NCBI RefSeq assembly: GCF_040581485.1
Contig: NC_090128.1
Span: 13,144,001-13,208,000 of the forward strand
Source of the DNA: Linepithema humile
Lineage: Eukaryota; Arthropoda; Insecta; Hymenoptera; Formicidae
DNA length: 64,000 nt
Direction: 5' to 3'
Made by a program: the position numbers and the translations under genes. The notes beneath the pieces were generated by a model. It worked only from the letters and a program-made list of their open reading frames with translations. It searched no databases and was not told the DNA's origin. How positions within the stretch are numbered: the stretch's first letter is position 1; each line of letters opens with the position of its first letter. Below are positions 1-11,044 of the stretch, piece by piece.

Positions 1-3000
1 CAAGGACAGGAGAGAGAGAGAGACAGAGAGGGACATGGGAAAGGGGAGTGGGGGAAGAGGGGCCAGAGATTGCGCCCTTATCTCGTCAGATACCAACCGC
101 CCCCGCCTTCAGCTTCCGTTCCGTCCCTCTCTCCCTCGTTCTCTCTTCCTGCGCCGTTACGTCCTCTTCACCCACGCCGTTACGTTCTCCTCGTCGTCCT
201 GCCTCGTCGACTTTCGCCCCGGGAGTGGATTGACACCCGTAGGGGCGGATGCAACGACGGCGTTCGCGATTCGATCTGCCGCAATAAAATTATATCCCTC
301 CTTCTCTCCCTCCCTCCTTCCCGACCGTGACGATCCTGTCCGCTGCAAGTCTCTGAACGACGCGCCACGAGTGCGAGGTGTGCCCCTCGATCGCTCGGAA
401 TTATGTATTTTCCGTAAGATTGTGCACCATCCGTCGACTGTGTTTCGTAACTCGAAAGCTGAGACTGAGTAACACGGTTTTCGGAAAACAAAACTGTTCG
501 ATCGATCAGGAAACATACACGGACAATTGTTATTCAACCGTTGTTTTTTTTCTAAACGCATTTTCCTGGAAATCTTTCTCACATTTGCGTGCGAAATTCA
601 TTACGACGCGCAAAGATCAACTCTCAACGCAAATAACGCGCAGCATGCACACCGCCGGGATAAATAATCGTTCCTTGATACTTTCGCGGGTTCGCGAGGC
701 GATAAAAAAGGGCTTCTTGATGTGTTTTTCTCTCTTTTTCTCCGCTCGCTACCTCCTCCTCTCATGCCTCATCTTTTCCCTCGTTCCTCTCTTCCCTCGT
801 CCATCATTTTTCCTTTCTCTCTTTCTCTCTCTCTCTCTTTCTCCCCCTGCTTCTATCTCTTTTCTATCTTTTTACAATCTCCTTCCCCCCTTTTTCCATC
901 TCTTTCCGTACTGTCTCTCTCCACTTCACCCCTCCGAACGAAGGAGGGAGAAACCGGCGCTGATAACGATTTGATGTATGGCCCAGTGATGTCACTAGTC
1001 GGCGGGCAAACTCCCCTTTTCCCTCGCGCAACGAGGAACAGATTACATGGGTCGATAGGATTACCGGCGAAGGAAAGTCGAAAGCACGAAATTTTTGCCC
1101 GAAAAATCCTTCAGTTTGATATTCTACTTTTTTCTATTCAATTCACATATCACTGATATAAAACCACTTTAAACAACATACTAGACAAATATCTATTTCA
1201 AAAAATCAACTGTATTATATAAACACGTATTTAAAAGACTCATTTTTTCGAAATAAATCAATATTTGCATAAACATATTTTATTTTCAACACAATATTTC
1301 TATTCTTATATAAATCACTCTTTCTTTAATTATAATTAATAATCAATAATATTGTTTTAATAAAAAAAGACATAAGAATATTGCAAATCAACATAATATG
1401 AAACTAGCACATTTCATTTATTTAACTTCAAAGGCTTCTATGGAACATTTTACATCTCGCGTGATTAATTAATTATTTACATAATTAGTATCACGAAAAA
1501 ATATTTGCTAATAATCATTTTTTCTCAATTTTCTTTAGAAATATGATTACCGTGCTATTGCGAGGAGTTAATCATCAGAGAGAAAAGAACAGGATCGTGA
1601 CGTGACAACAGTTTCCGCGTTTCTATCAAACCGCTCGATCATTTCGCCACGTAATAATACGTACCTATGTTTCCAAGTATCTGCGACAAACTGCGGGGGC
1701 CGCGATTCTTGTTTAGGTCTGAGCCTCGTAATACACCGACCGGATGCCGACGAGTATAGAGAGCGAGAGCGAGAGCGGGCGGGTGATTTAGTAAGATGAA
1801 AAGCTACGCCCCCGGGCTTCCCCGGCGGCGTTATCTAGCATAGACAGAGATTGCCTGTTCCTTACAAAACTCTACTGGCGGGCAACGCATCCGGAGCATC
1901 TTTCCCCACTTCTCGAAGCCGCTTCGTTCGTGGAAAAGCCCGGTTCGTTTCGACCAAAAATCGAATCTCGAAAGAATCGAATTGAATTGACTCTAGCCGT
2001 TCCGATCTCGCGTTTCTTCATCCGAAAAAAAATTGTGTTTTGCTCTTTAAATCAACGAAGAAGAAAATCCTGCATAATAACGAACTTCCTTTTTGTACTA
2101 ATTATATTTCTCGGTAGAAAAATTTTAATTCAAGTATAGAATCTGACTTCTTAATTATGCGCCGTGCATATGAAGCTTCTAAAGGAAATACACTTCTTGT
2201 TGTGTAACGTCGTAGTCATCGCTGATCCTTGATCGATAACGCTATTAATTGCATTTACGAGGCGTTACCAGACAAGATAAACGGCTCCACTGAAGTCTTC
2301 ACCAATGTATAAGGCTTCTTTGCCCGCTTATCTGCGTGTAGAACGCAAAACTATTGATTCACGCAAAAGTCAACAGCATACGTTGCAGAAGTGAAGACTG
2401 GGAGCTGAATTATCGAGTGTAAAAACGCGAACGGAAGCAGCGGGAACATCGCGATAGATGAATCAATTAAAGCCGCGGGAGCTATGTGAGATCGTGCAAA
2501 AAGCTCTGCGCGCTATTACGTATTTCATAATAACAGCAGCTGTTATTGCCTTCTAATAGTCCGAGTAATTAATTTAATAAGCTTTGTAAATAATGCAACT
2601 GCTTATAGAGCTTGAAATCTACAAAGATATATATTTACTATCAGTCAATTCTATGTTCCATTCAAAACATTCAGTGGATTAAAAAAGACTTTGAAAGCAA
2701 AGATTTTTAAAATAATATGCTATATCAAAAAATCAAATCCGCATAGAGAATTTGGGAACAATATTATATATTTATTTGTGTAATTCGAAAAAATTTTATT
2801 TCTAACATTCTAATTTCTCAAGTTTTCAATTGTTCGATGCTCCCGCTTATGTGGCGTGCTTTATATCGGCATATTAAATCTTCTAATATACGAAACATAT
2901 ATTAAATCTTTTAACACACGCATATTAGATTTTTTTCGAGCCGCTTGAGCGAAACGTTAAATTTTCGTAAACGGTCCTGCTAACGACTGGAAGAATGGAA

Positions 3001-5122
3001 AAACTTTTCCGACGCGGGGGAGTTAAAAAATAGGTGGACACGGGGCCGGGAACGATAGTGAGATTCTTCGCGGGAAAGAGAGAAGACAAGGAAAAGTATG
3101 GCGAGAGTGAAGATGGAAGAAAGGGGAGGATCGTTGTGAAAGAAGCTCGCGGCGCCAGCGGCACGTCATTCTTCGCGAGGAATTAAATTTTTATATCTTT
3201 TGCTGAGAGTTTGAGCGATAGGAAGGGGCTGCAAAAGTCGCTCGCTTGCACGACGGTAGACATTCGCCCGATGGGCGTTTTAATTCAAAAGTCGGATTGT
3301 GTCGCCTCCAACAATGTCAAGAAGCGCGAGTGAAAAGTCGGAAGCTACTATTCAATTTATGATAATGTCGCTCGACGAAATTTCTCTATCGTGCGTAGCG
3401 CGTCGTTATCGCGCGATAAAATGAGAACGCGAGTAGATTGTGTAATCCTTCGAATCCACTCTCACATATTTTGGTAGTATTGTGCAAAAAATATTGAGTT
3501 ATTTTTAAAATCTTTATGTATCTTTATGTCCTTAGTCTTGCAATGAATTTTATTGCAAGATTAAATATATAGCAAAATAAAGTTAGTCAATATAAAGAAT
3601 TGTATGCTTTTGTGTTCAACATTTGAAAAGTTTATTATTGTTTTTATTAGAAAACTCGAAATAATGCAAAAATCATTAGTATGCAATCCGTATTCTCCTA
3701 TAAAATAATCTATTTTAATTATCCCGGCTTCCACGAGGATTTTACGCGTACAGCATAGTGACAAATGTTAGTATAATATATCACGAACTTTAGAAGACTT
3801 GCGCTTAGATAATATTAACACATTTGATTTAAATTATATGATATAATTTTAAAGTTGAAATATGAATTTTGAATTATAGCCGTTGTGCTATATCTGTTTA
3901 TGCAGCTGTTTTTGTTGAAAAGTTTAATTTCCAACATTCTAATTTTTTTAATTTCACACACATATATCAAAGTATAAATAAATCATATATATTTTTTAAT
4001 ATGAAGATTAATTACTTGCATACAAAATATCTCGTATGTCGCCTATTTACATGAAAACTTATTCAACACAATTCTGATTCTCGATTTTATTTTTACAACT
4101 ATCGAAATAGATCTTATCGCGGGGCAACGCTATAATCGTACACGAAGTAAAAAGAAAGAAGATTTCGCAGGAAAGGGTGGTCATTGTTAAATCTAAGGTC
4201 GAAAATAAAAGGAAAATGCGCGGGAAGATGCTCGTAAAACACGAGAACATAGACGAGGTCGAAGGACGACACGAGAGATGAGCACGCGGATGAGAAAAGG
4301 CGCAGCAAAAACGTCGAAGAAAGTCATAAACTACGTAATCCCTCGTAAAGTATGTACCTTATCCGGAAACTCTTTCGACGATAACTTATCCCATGAAAGA
4401 ACCGAGTCGAATGAAAAAGGAAAACCACGCGAAACAACGTATTTAGGCTCTCCGACACAGAAGAACAAGTTTTGTAATCTAGATCTCGATTATCTTCGAG
4501 AAATGTAAAACATGGGAAAACAAAAAAGAAATGTATAAATAATTCAAATATTAAAAAGGACGATAAATGAAAGAAAAAAAAATATTTCGCATTTGTCGAT
4601 ATTTACCCGAATTTTTACTCGCGAATAAAATCATGAGATTGCATTGTAATTACGAAAGCTTCGAGATCGCCTTGTCGCAAGACCGAAGACAACAGCAAAG
4701 CCGTCGAATCGCGACGCGTAAGACGGGCTTAAGAGCTCGAAATTGGTTTCATCTACTGTCGCTTAAGGTGGAGCACGAGAGTCTGCTGGGGATCGATGCA
4801 GTAATTTCGGGTCGTGGCTTCCTCCGTCTTCTCCCCTGTGTCCCTTACCTCTCTCTTTCTCTCTCGCGCGCGAAACCGCCCTCTCGAAGCCGGGAATCGC
4901 CGGGAGAGAGCGGTGGAAAACGGGGGAAACGGGAGAGGAGAAGGAAACCATCAGATAGCTTTGGCCTTAATATCCCTCTCCGAGAGACCTCGGAGACGAG
5001 ATCCTGGCACCCCTTATAGTCCTATCTGCGCTCGGTCCACCTAACTAACACGTATACACGAACGTTCGGACGGTCCGCGCGCGTATACGTATCCTACGTG
5101 TAATATAATGTTATTTACTCAC
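1..5122. other. No confident gene; purine/pyrimidine-rich and AT-rich DNA
   Basis: The first kilobase is dominated by GA-rich and then CT-rich tracts that create long open frames of low-complexity composition. From about 1.1 to 4.1 kb the DNA is AT-rich with no frame resembling a protein family. Other short CpG-rich patches occur near 1.6-1.9, 2.9-3.4 and 4.7-5.1 kb. It may be the intron or downstream part of the minus-strand gene suggested by the exon candidate just to the right, but I could not place a further exon here. Confidence 0.5.
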
Positions 5123-5245
5123 ACACATGTCGGCCGCTATCGGATTCGATCTTGAAGTTCCGCCGAATTCGGGAGAGTTGACGTGAGATTTAGGAGCCGG
5201 ATGGAAACTGGTGTCGCTGTACTCACTGCGGCTCGCATATCGATT
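5123..5245 (-). CDS. Candidate internal coding exon of an unidentified minus-strand gene
   Basis: On the minus strand a polypyrimidine tract ending TTTAG (AG at 5247-5246) is followed by 123 nt open in one frame, then a strong GTGAGT donor beginning at 5122. The segment is exactly 41 codons, phase 0 at both ends, starts NRYASRSEYSD and is rich in Ser, Pro and Asn, as in disordered cytoplasmic regions. The first-exon candidate at 15.06 kb ends exactly with an ATG codon, so the two are phase-compatible and would give a protein starting M-N-R-Y-A-S. I do not recognise the family. Seen: splice sites and open frame. Inferred: that it is an exon, and the link to 15 kb. Confidence 0.4.
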
Positions 5246-5592
5246 CTAAACAGAAAGAAAAAGAGTTAGTAAACAAGTACGCGCTGATGATGAATGAACA
5301 AGTGCGAAAGTAGCGTTGAACATGATGATCGCGAAGGGGCCTGAAGGATTGAAGATCGACGTCACGCGAAACGGCGAGCTAAATGTACCGAGTTCCTTTG
5401 CATAATTTATTCGGATCCCTCGTTAGATATGACGTCGAAAATAAGGACGCGCGGATTGTAAGCGCGGGTGAGATTTATCGCGTCGTCGCGAGATGTAAAA
5501 AAAGATCGAGTCGCGAAATATTCGCGAGAGAACTCGCATGCAAGGCTCAGCGATCACGCCTTATTGTGAGTTTCATCGATGCATCTCTGAAC

Positions 5593-5597
<5 letters not shown>

Positions 5598-5637
<40 letters not shown>
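5598..5637. repeat. (GA)n microsatellite
   Basis: About 20 uninterrupted GA dinucleotides. A frame through it would encode an Arg-Glu run, which I treat as non-coding. Confidence 0.95.
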
Positions 5638-5640
<3 letters not shown>

Positions 5641-5881
5641 TTTTGTGGTCAAGTCTTATCACAGGTAATTCTATTCACGAGAACTCGCATGTGAGTGCCG
5701 GAGACCTTAAGATTGTTCCATTCGGCCGTAACTTTCGCAGATTCTAATCGAGTGCGCGTAATTAGAGCGGGAGCAATTGTAGGTAATTAATTGGAGGCAA
5801 ATTAATTAGTTCGGTCCGAGTACAAAGTGGAAAATCTCAATAATGCTCGTTCGCATCGATAACATGCGGCAATGCGTTATC

Positions 5882-6026
5882 TCGAAAAATTTTATCTCGG
5901 ATCTGTTGATTCGAAAAATTTTATCTCGAATCTATTGGTTCGAAAAATTTTATCTCGAATCTATTGATTCGAAAAATTTTATCTCCAATCTATTGGTTCG
6001 AAAAATTTTATCTCGCATCTATTGAT
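5882..6026. repeat. 29-bp tandem repeat, five copies
   Basis: Five head-to-tail copies of a 29-bp unit that begins TCGAAAAATTTTATCTCGAA and ends in TCTATTGAT or TCTATTGGT. Copies start at 5882, 5911, 5940, 5969 and 5998. Inner copies differ by one to three substitutions, and GAT and GGT endings alternate (GAT, GGT, GAT, GGT, GAT), which hints at an older 58-bp higher-order unit. Confidence 0.95.
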
Positions 6027-8812
6027 TCTCTCAGGAATAACGCTGAATAACGCTGAGACCTTTTTGTTTTATAAAAGTTCACAAAACTTTTGTTTCAAAA
6101 TTTACAATTTGAATTAAAAGTAAAGCGAATAATTCATAAAATCTGTTTTAAATACGAATTTACACTAAAATGGATTTTCGTCAAACTTGATTTTCACTCT
6201 GCACATTTTCCGTGCTTTGTGATTCGGTATCTCTCAAAGACCATCTATATATAAATCGCCATAACGCACAACGAGGTAAACGTTAGCGTAAAAAAAAACG
6301 CTTTTGTCGCTTCTGCACGATAATCGCATTCTCTCATGAATCGCGGTCCGCGCCTCTTCATTTCGTACGCAAAGCATCGATCAAATTAATCCCCGCCTAT
6401 CCTAGCGCGCTCGACGCATGCAAAACGATTTGTTTGCATATGTGGTTTTATCCGCATCTTCGATTGATACACGGCTAACGATAATCGTCATCGGCCTCTC
6501 TCTCATAGTGAATCATCTTTTTTCGTAGCGCGAATCTCTCCTTCCACATCTTGTTTGCCATTCAAATAGATTATAATGGATCCTATTTTAAACGCGAGCT
6601 TATGACATTTTCAAAAAAATCCAGATGGATCGAATTCATGCAAAATTTCTCAATATTATACGTTTTCTTTTTATATCATTGCAAATAATATTTTTATCGC
6701 GCATAACATTTTTTGCAGACAAAATATATAGTATAATACATGTTTTATAATTTTTAGATCACTAAAAAAAAAACGATTTGTATATTTAACAGCGCAAAGT
6801 TATCTCGAAATCAATATTCCAGTGAAATATGCGGTTAAATAAGTTGGATAAGACAAAATTATAAGTCGCTACGTAAAATTATAAGGTGACTTATATTTTA
6901 CACGACACTCGATTTTCTCGTAATAATCATTCTTCCGCTGAGATAACGCCTGATAACCGCCGAGCTCATTTTCCGCGAGTTTAAGTCCGCAAGATCGGGT
7001 TAACGAGAGAACGGGCGCGTAGGCTGGTAGATGAAGGCAGCTTTGTAGAACGATATCGGTAAGTGGAAATCAGTGGCCGAGTGGCGCCTTGCCGACCTCC
7101 CTGTTTCCGTCTCTCTTCCTCGCGAGAAGCCCACCACCCTCGGAGCGTTTTGCACTCCTGGAACCGCGTCTACAACGCGAAGCGAGGGACTCGTTGTGAT
7201 ATACCGGGAACTCGCTAACTTCATTAAAACATCGCCATCAACACGAGGGCCATTGTTTTCGAGCGAACCTTCCTGTCCCCCTCTCCCTCACCCCCGCCAC
7301 GCTAACCGGCCGATTAACCACCTCGACTCATCCGGGAATCAGCCACTGCGTCTTCTTTGTGCGTGCAAGCCGCGCAAGAAGCGCAATTCCTGCGAACTCG
7401 CTTCACCAAGCGGATCATCGCGCATCGATAGCCACCTTGAAGAGTACACATTCGCGATTGCAACTCTCTCTTCGCAGTACCAAAAATTTTTATCAAGTAT
7501 ACGACTTTACACGATGCTCCTTTCATTAATATATTTTCGACAACTCTGCGCACAATGGCGCGCCAATAATTATGTTATTTAGTTTCTAGCAGATTCACAA
7601 AGCCCCTGGAAGCCAAATTATTAAGATTCGTTTTTTCCTAACGATAAAATTATTTCTTAAAGCGTAAAATTGCTTTTGCTATCTTCAATAAATAAATTTG
7701 CCGCAAAGTCACATCTAAAATTCCAAAAAGATTTCGAAGGTTTTAAAATCAAAACTCATTGCTTGAGCAGCTAGTTATTTTTGCTTGCATTTGCGTGATT
7801 TATGTTCGCGAAATGTTCATTCCGACCGAGAGTTTTTCTCTGACGACGAAGACGATTAATGCCGGCGCGCATTTCGGATGGCTTTCGAGTATCGCCAACA
7901 ACGAGCATCACCCGGCCCGTCGTTGCTTTGCACGCGGACGACAAAGGACTTCCCCTAATGAACGCGGTGCCGCGCTCGATTGACGGAGGACACGAGCCGA
8001 CGACGGGGTCCGAACAGCACGGACATCCGCGCGTTGTTTTCGGCATAACACTTGCATTCGGTCTTTCGTCTCGTCTCATTTCGGCTCGCATCTCCTCACC
8101 GACCGGGCGCACGGACCACGCACGTCGTACGAGGAAGCGGTGGCGGCGGGCGGTCGGCCCGCGCGGGTTTTTTGCCACGGGTGTAATTGAGCCTGTCTCG
8201 TCTGACTACCGTCTAAATGAATTACGCGACGAGAAAGAGAGGGATATATAATGAAAAAGAAGCGGACGCGCTCGCACTCGCGCGCTTGCAAAGCAGAGAC
8301 GCAAACTATCCGCGCGGATGCTTCGAGTCCAAGTACGATCCAGCGGCCACGATCGCTTTTTCTCGCTCCTTCGATTAATTTCCAGCATCCCGAGTATTCG
8401 ACCCTTCCTCCCTTCTCTTCCGAAAAGAAACGATACATTGGAGCACTTATGTCAAACCGGCAATTCGAGGTATTCTTCATTCAGTTAATTTATTTTTTTT
8501 TAATTAATTTATAAAACAAAACTATTACTGCAAATAAATTTAAAACATGAACAATTTAGGCTATGGCTTTAAATCAATAAAAGCTCAAGTTTTAATCGCA
8601 CTTTAAATTTTTATATTTTTTGCTTGCAATTTTAAAATGCTTCTTCATCTAGCATTCCCAATTTTTAGATTCTTGCATCTTGTAAACGAGAGAATGGGCT
8701 TCTACGCCTTCTTCTGCTACTGACAACGACGAACAACGACCGCGAGATACGTTACACGTTGACGGTTTGTTGAAACGCGTACGAGAAAAACGCTCGAGTG
8801 CGCTTTTTGCAG

Positions 8813-8860
8813 ACAGGGCGTAATTACCGCTGTCTCGACCAACATGCAGACAGGCGAGCT
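8813..8860 (+). other. Splice-bounded 48-nt segment, possible small exon
   Basis: A pyrimidine tract ending CTTTTTGCAG (AG at 8811-8812) precedes 48 nt that are open in one frame (16 codons beginning T-G-R-N-Y-R). A good donor GTGAGT follows at 8861. No partner exon was found, so it could equally be a chance pair of splice signals or an untranslated exon. Confidence 0.2.
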
Positions 8861-10172
8861 GTGAGTCTAAAAGTGAATTATGAGGCGCCGCAGCCGCTGA
8901 AGAAGATGCAAACCGCCCGGTACGGAATTTTTTGCGAGCGAGAAGTAACTCAATCTTTCGTGACGCGTGCGACTAAATTGTTCGAGGATTTATTAACAGT
9001 GGAAAGCTAATTAAATGACAGAGATTGCATTTGTCAATTGTATCAATAGATATACGATTTTAGATTTTTGCAATGTTAATTAAAAAATCCATGTGATATC
9101 AATTCGACATGTTGTATCGGTTTACCTTATCCTTATTCCAAGTCGTTAAAAGAGAACGTTCATCGAAAGAAATGGTATAATATTACACACGCGGCCGATT
9201 CTGCATGAGGCGTGCGGTAAGCTGGTTGCAATTAACGAAAGAACGAGGAAGTACGCCAAAGAACTCGCCGAGTTTATGAATCGCATGAACTTTTGCATGG
9301 TATGTCGCGAGATCAAAGATCGACCGCCGCTAAATGGTTACTGTCGCGGCTTGCAAGGCCAGTCTTGGTGTCTTGGTTCTTCTTAAAACATTTTCTATAC
9401 GTATGATTTTATGTACTTCAAACATTCAATTAATTAACAAAAAAAATACATCGATATTTATGTACTAAAAATTAATGTAATATAGAATACTAATAAAAGT
9501 ATAAGACATTTTTTTATTAATTGCCTATTAAGATTATTTGTTGAAAAATTGAATAAAAATATAAAAGTGTGAAAAATAAAGAAATTTATTAATAAAAACA
9601 TTATCTTAATTATCTTATGTTAATTAATTTATTTTGAATAAAGACTTAGGTATGTAAAACTATAAAGAATTATCTTAATAAAAACATGTTAAGATTTTTC
9701 ACTAATTATTTATCAAGATTATTTGTTGAAAACTTATATTGAATTACAGAAAAAAAATGAGTAAAGAAAAATTATTATCAAAAAACTAAATATATTCAAG
9801 ATAAATGTTTAGTAGATGTTAAAGACGAATAGTGAAATATTGAAGTAATAAAAATTGTGTACAAATTATAACAAATAGATAAAGTAATTTCTATTCATTA
9901 TTGCATGATGTGTTCTTTATTTAATGAAATTGCATAATTTTTATTAATGAGAAAAAAAATAGCGTTGAAATCGAGCTTATCTTACCAATCAAGTACATTC
10001 TCTCTTGCAAAATGCTTTTCTACTTTATTCGTACTTTAAAATTTTTTTTAATTCTTAATTACTTTAATGATAATATAAATGTAAGTGTAATTGTATGTGT
10101 ATGTATATGACCGCAATGTATAAGCTCAGGTGAGTTTGCTAAGTCCAAATGACTGTGCGATCAGTCATCCTT
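8861..10172. other. No gene seen; AT-rich DNA
   Basis: Mostly AT-rich, with A- and T-runs between 9.4 and 10.1 kb. No supported coding frame, RNA gene or element. Confidence 0.5.
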
Positions 10173-10320
10173 ATGCCCTATCTACACCGAAGGATGATCC
10201 TGCTTGTGGCTCATCCGAGCGAGTAATGTAGACGCATTGAAACACATTGAAAATCACACTGAAGGCGAAAGTGATCGGATGAGCCACAAGCAGGATCATC
10301 CTTCGGTGTAGATAAGGCAT
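10173..10320. repeat. 148-bp inverted repeat with 46-bp arms
   Basis: The left arm 10173-10218 and the right arm 10275-10320 are reverse complements with a single mismatch over 46 bp (arm starts ATGCC-TATCTACACCGAAG). The 56-bp spacer is unique. It looks like a fold-back element or MITE. I could not define a clear target-site duplication. Confidence 0.85.
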
Positions 10321-10474
10321 TACGGAAAATTGCTTAAAATTATCAAAAATATCCTTGTAGTGACATCTTTCAAGATTTGTGTACAACTCTTCATGCTCGA
10401 ACGATAATACGAGTAAACTCAATGAGTATCATACCGACAAGTAATCAACTGAGTATCTTACACATCGGTATCAC

Positions 10475-10661
10475 TAGAGACCCTCTAATAAGAGACTGGC
10501 CAACTTGACAGTTGCAACCATGTTTCAGCAAAATTCTGCGAGAGAGACAGGAATATATACACTAAAGAGTCTCTAGTCTATATTCCTGTCTCTCTCGCAG
10601 AATTTTGCTGAAACATGGTTGCAACTGTCAAGTTGGCCAGTCTCTTATTAGAGGGTCTCTA
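10475..10661. mobile_element. Palindromic hAT-like MITE with 8-bp target duplication
   Basis: A 187-bp element starting TAGAGACCCTC and ending GAGGGTCTCTA. The arms 10476-10557 and 10579-10660 are reverse complements over 82 bp with no mismatch I could find, around a 21-bp loop. The octamer GGTATCAC occurs immediately outside both ends (10467-10474 and 10662-10669). A terminal YARNG motif (here TAGAG) and an 8-bp duplication are hallmarks of hAT transposons, so this is probably a non-autonomous hAT-derived MITE. The preserved arms and duplication imply a fairly recent insertion. Confidence 0.85.
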
Positions 10662-11044
10662 GGTATCACCATCCATTCATGACATCTACCATAGATCAGT
10701 GGAAGCATATTATACTCACATGAGGAATAATGAGGAGAAACTGTAGAGCGTGATAAAAACAGACAAAAAAAAGCAAGTAAGTTTCATGCGTTTATGGCAT
10801 CTATTTTTAGTATAAGCAATTATTATTTTATAATATTTTTCAACATAAAAAATGAATATTTAAAAATACATTTTTTCTAATAATTTTTTAGAAAAATGTA
10901 GAAACTAACCTCGAAGACATGTAAACATTGAGAAAGCTTTCAAAATAAAGAAAATGGACAATTAGAAAGTAAAAGAAAAAAGATTAAAGAATTGAGATCG
11001 TTTCAAATAAACGCTATCAGTTGAATACACTACAAGCCAGTGCA

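Larger units (their letters stand above)
5246..8812. other. No gene seen; intergenic or intronic DNA
   Basis: Contains a GA microsatellite and a 29-bp tandem repeat (listed separately) and mixed CpG-rich and AT-rich stretches. The open frames in the CpG-rich block at about 7.0-8.5 kb have arginine/serine-rich composition on both strands, typical of chance frames, and match no family I know. Confidence 0.5.

Noticed and set aside
35..974. Overlapping open frames in the first kilobase
   Set aside because: They run through GA- and CT-rich tracts on several frames at once, giving Ser/Leu/Phe or Arg-rich strings without domains.
7000..8514. Several 60-170 codon frames on both strands in a CpG-rich block
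   Set aside because: Stop codons are depleted by base composition, frames overlap on both strands, and none resembles a family or has convincing splice context.
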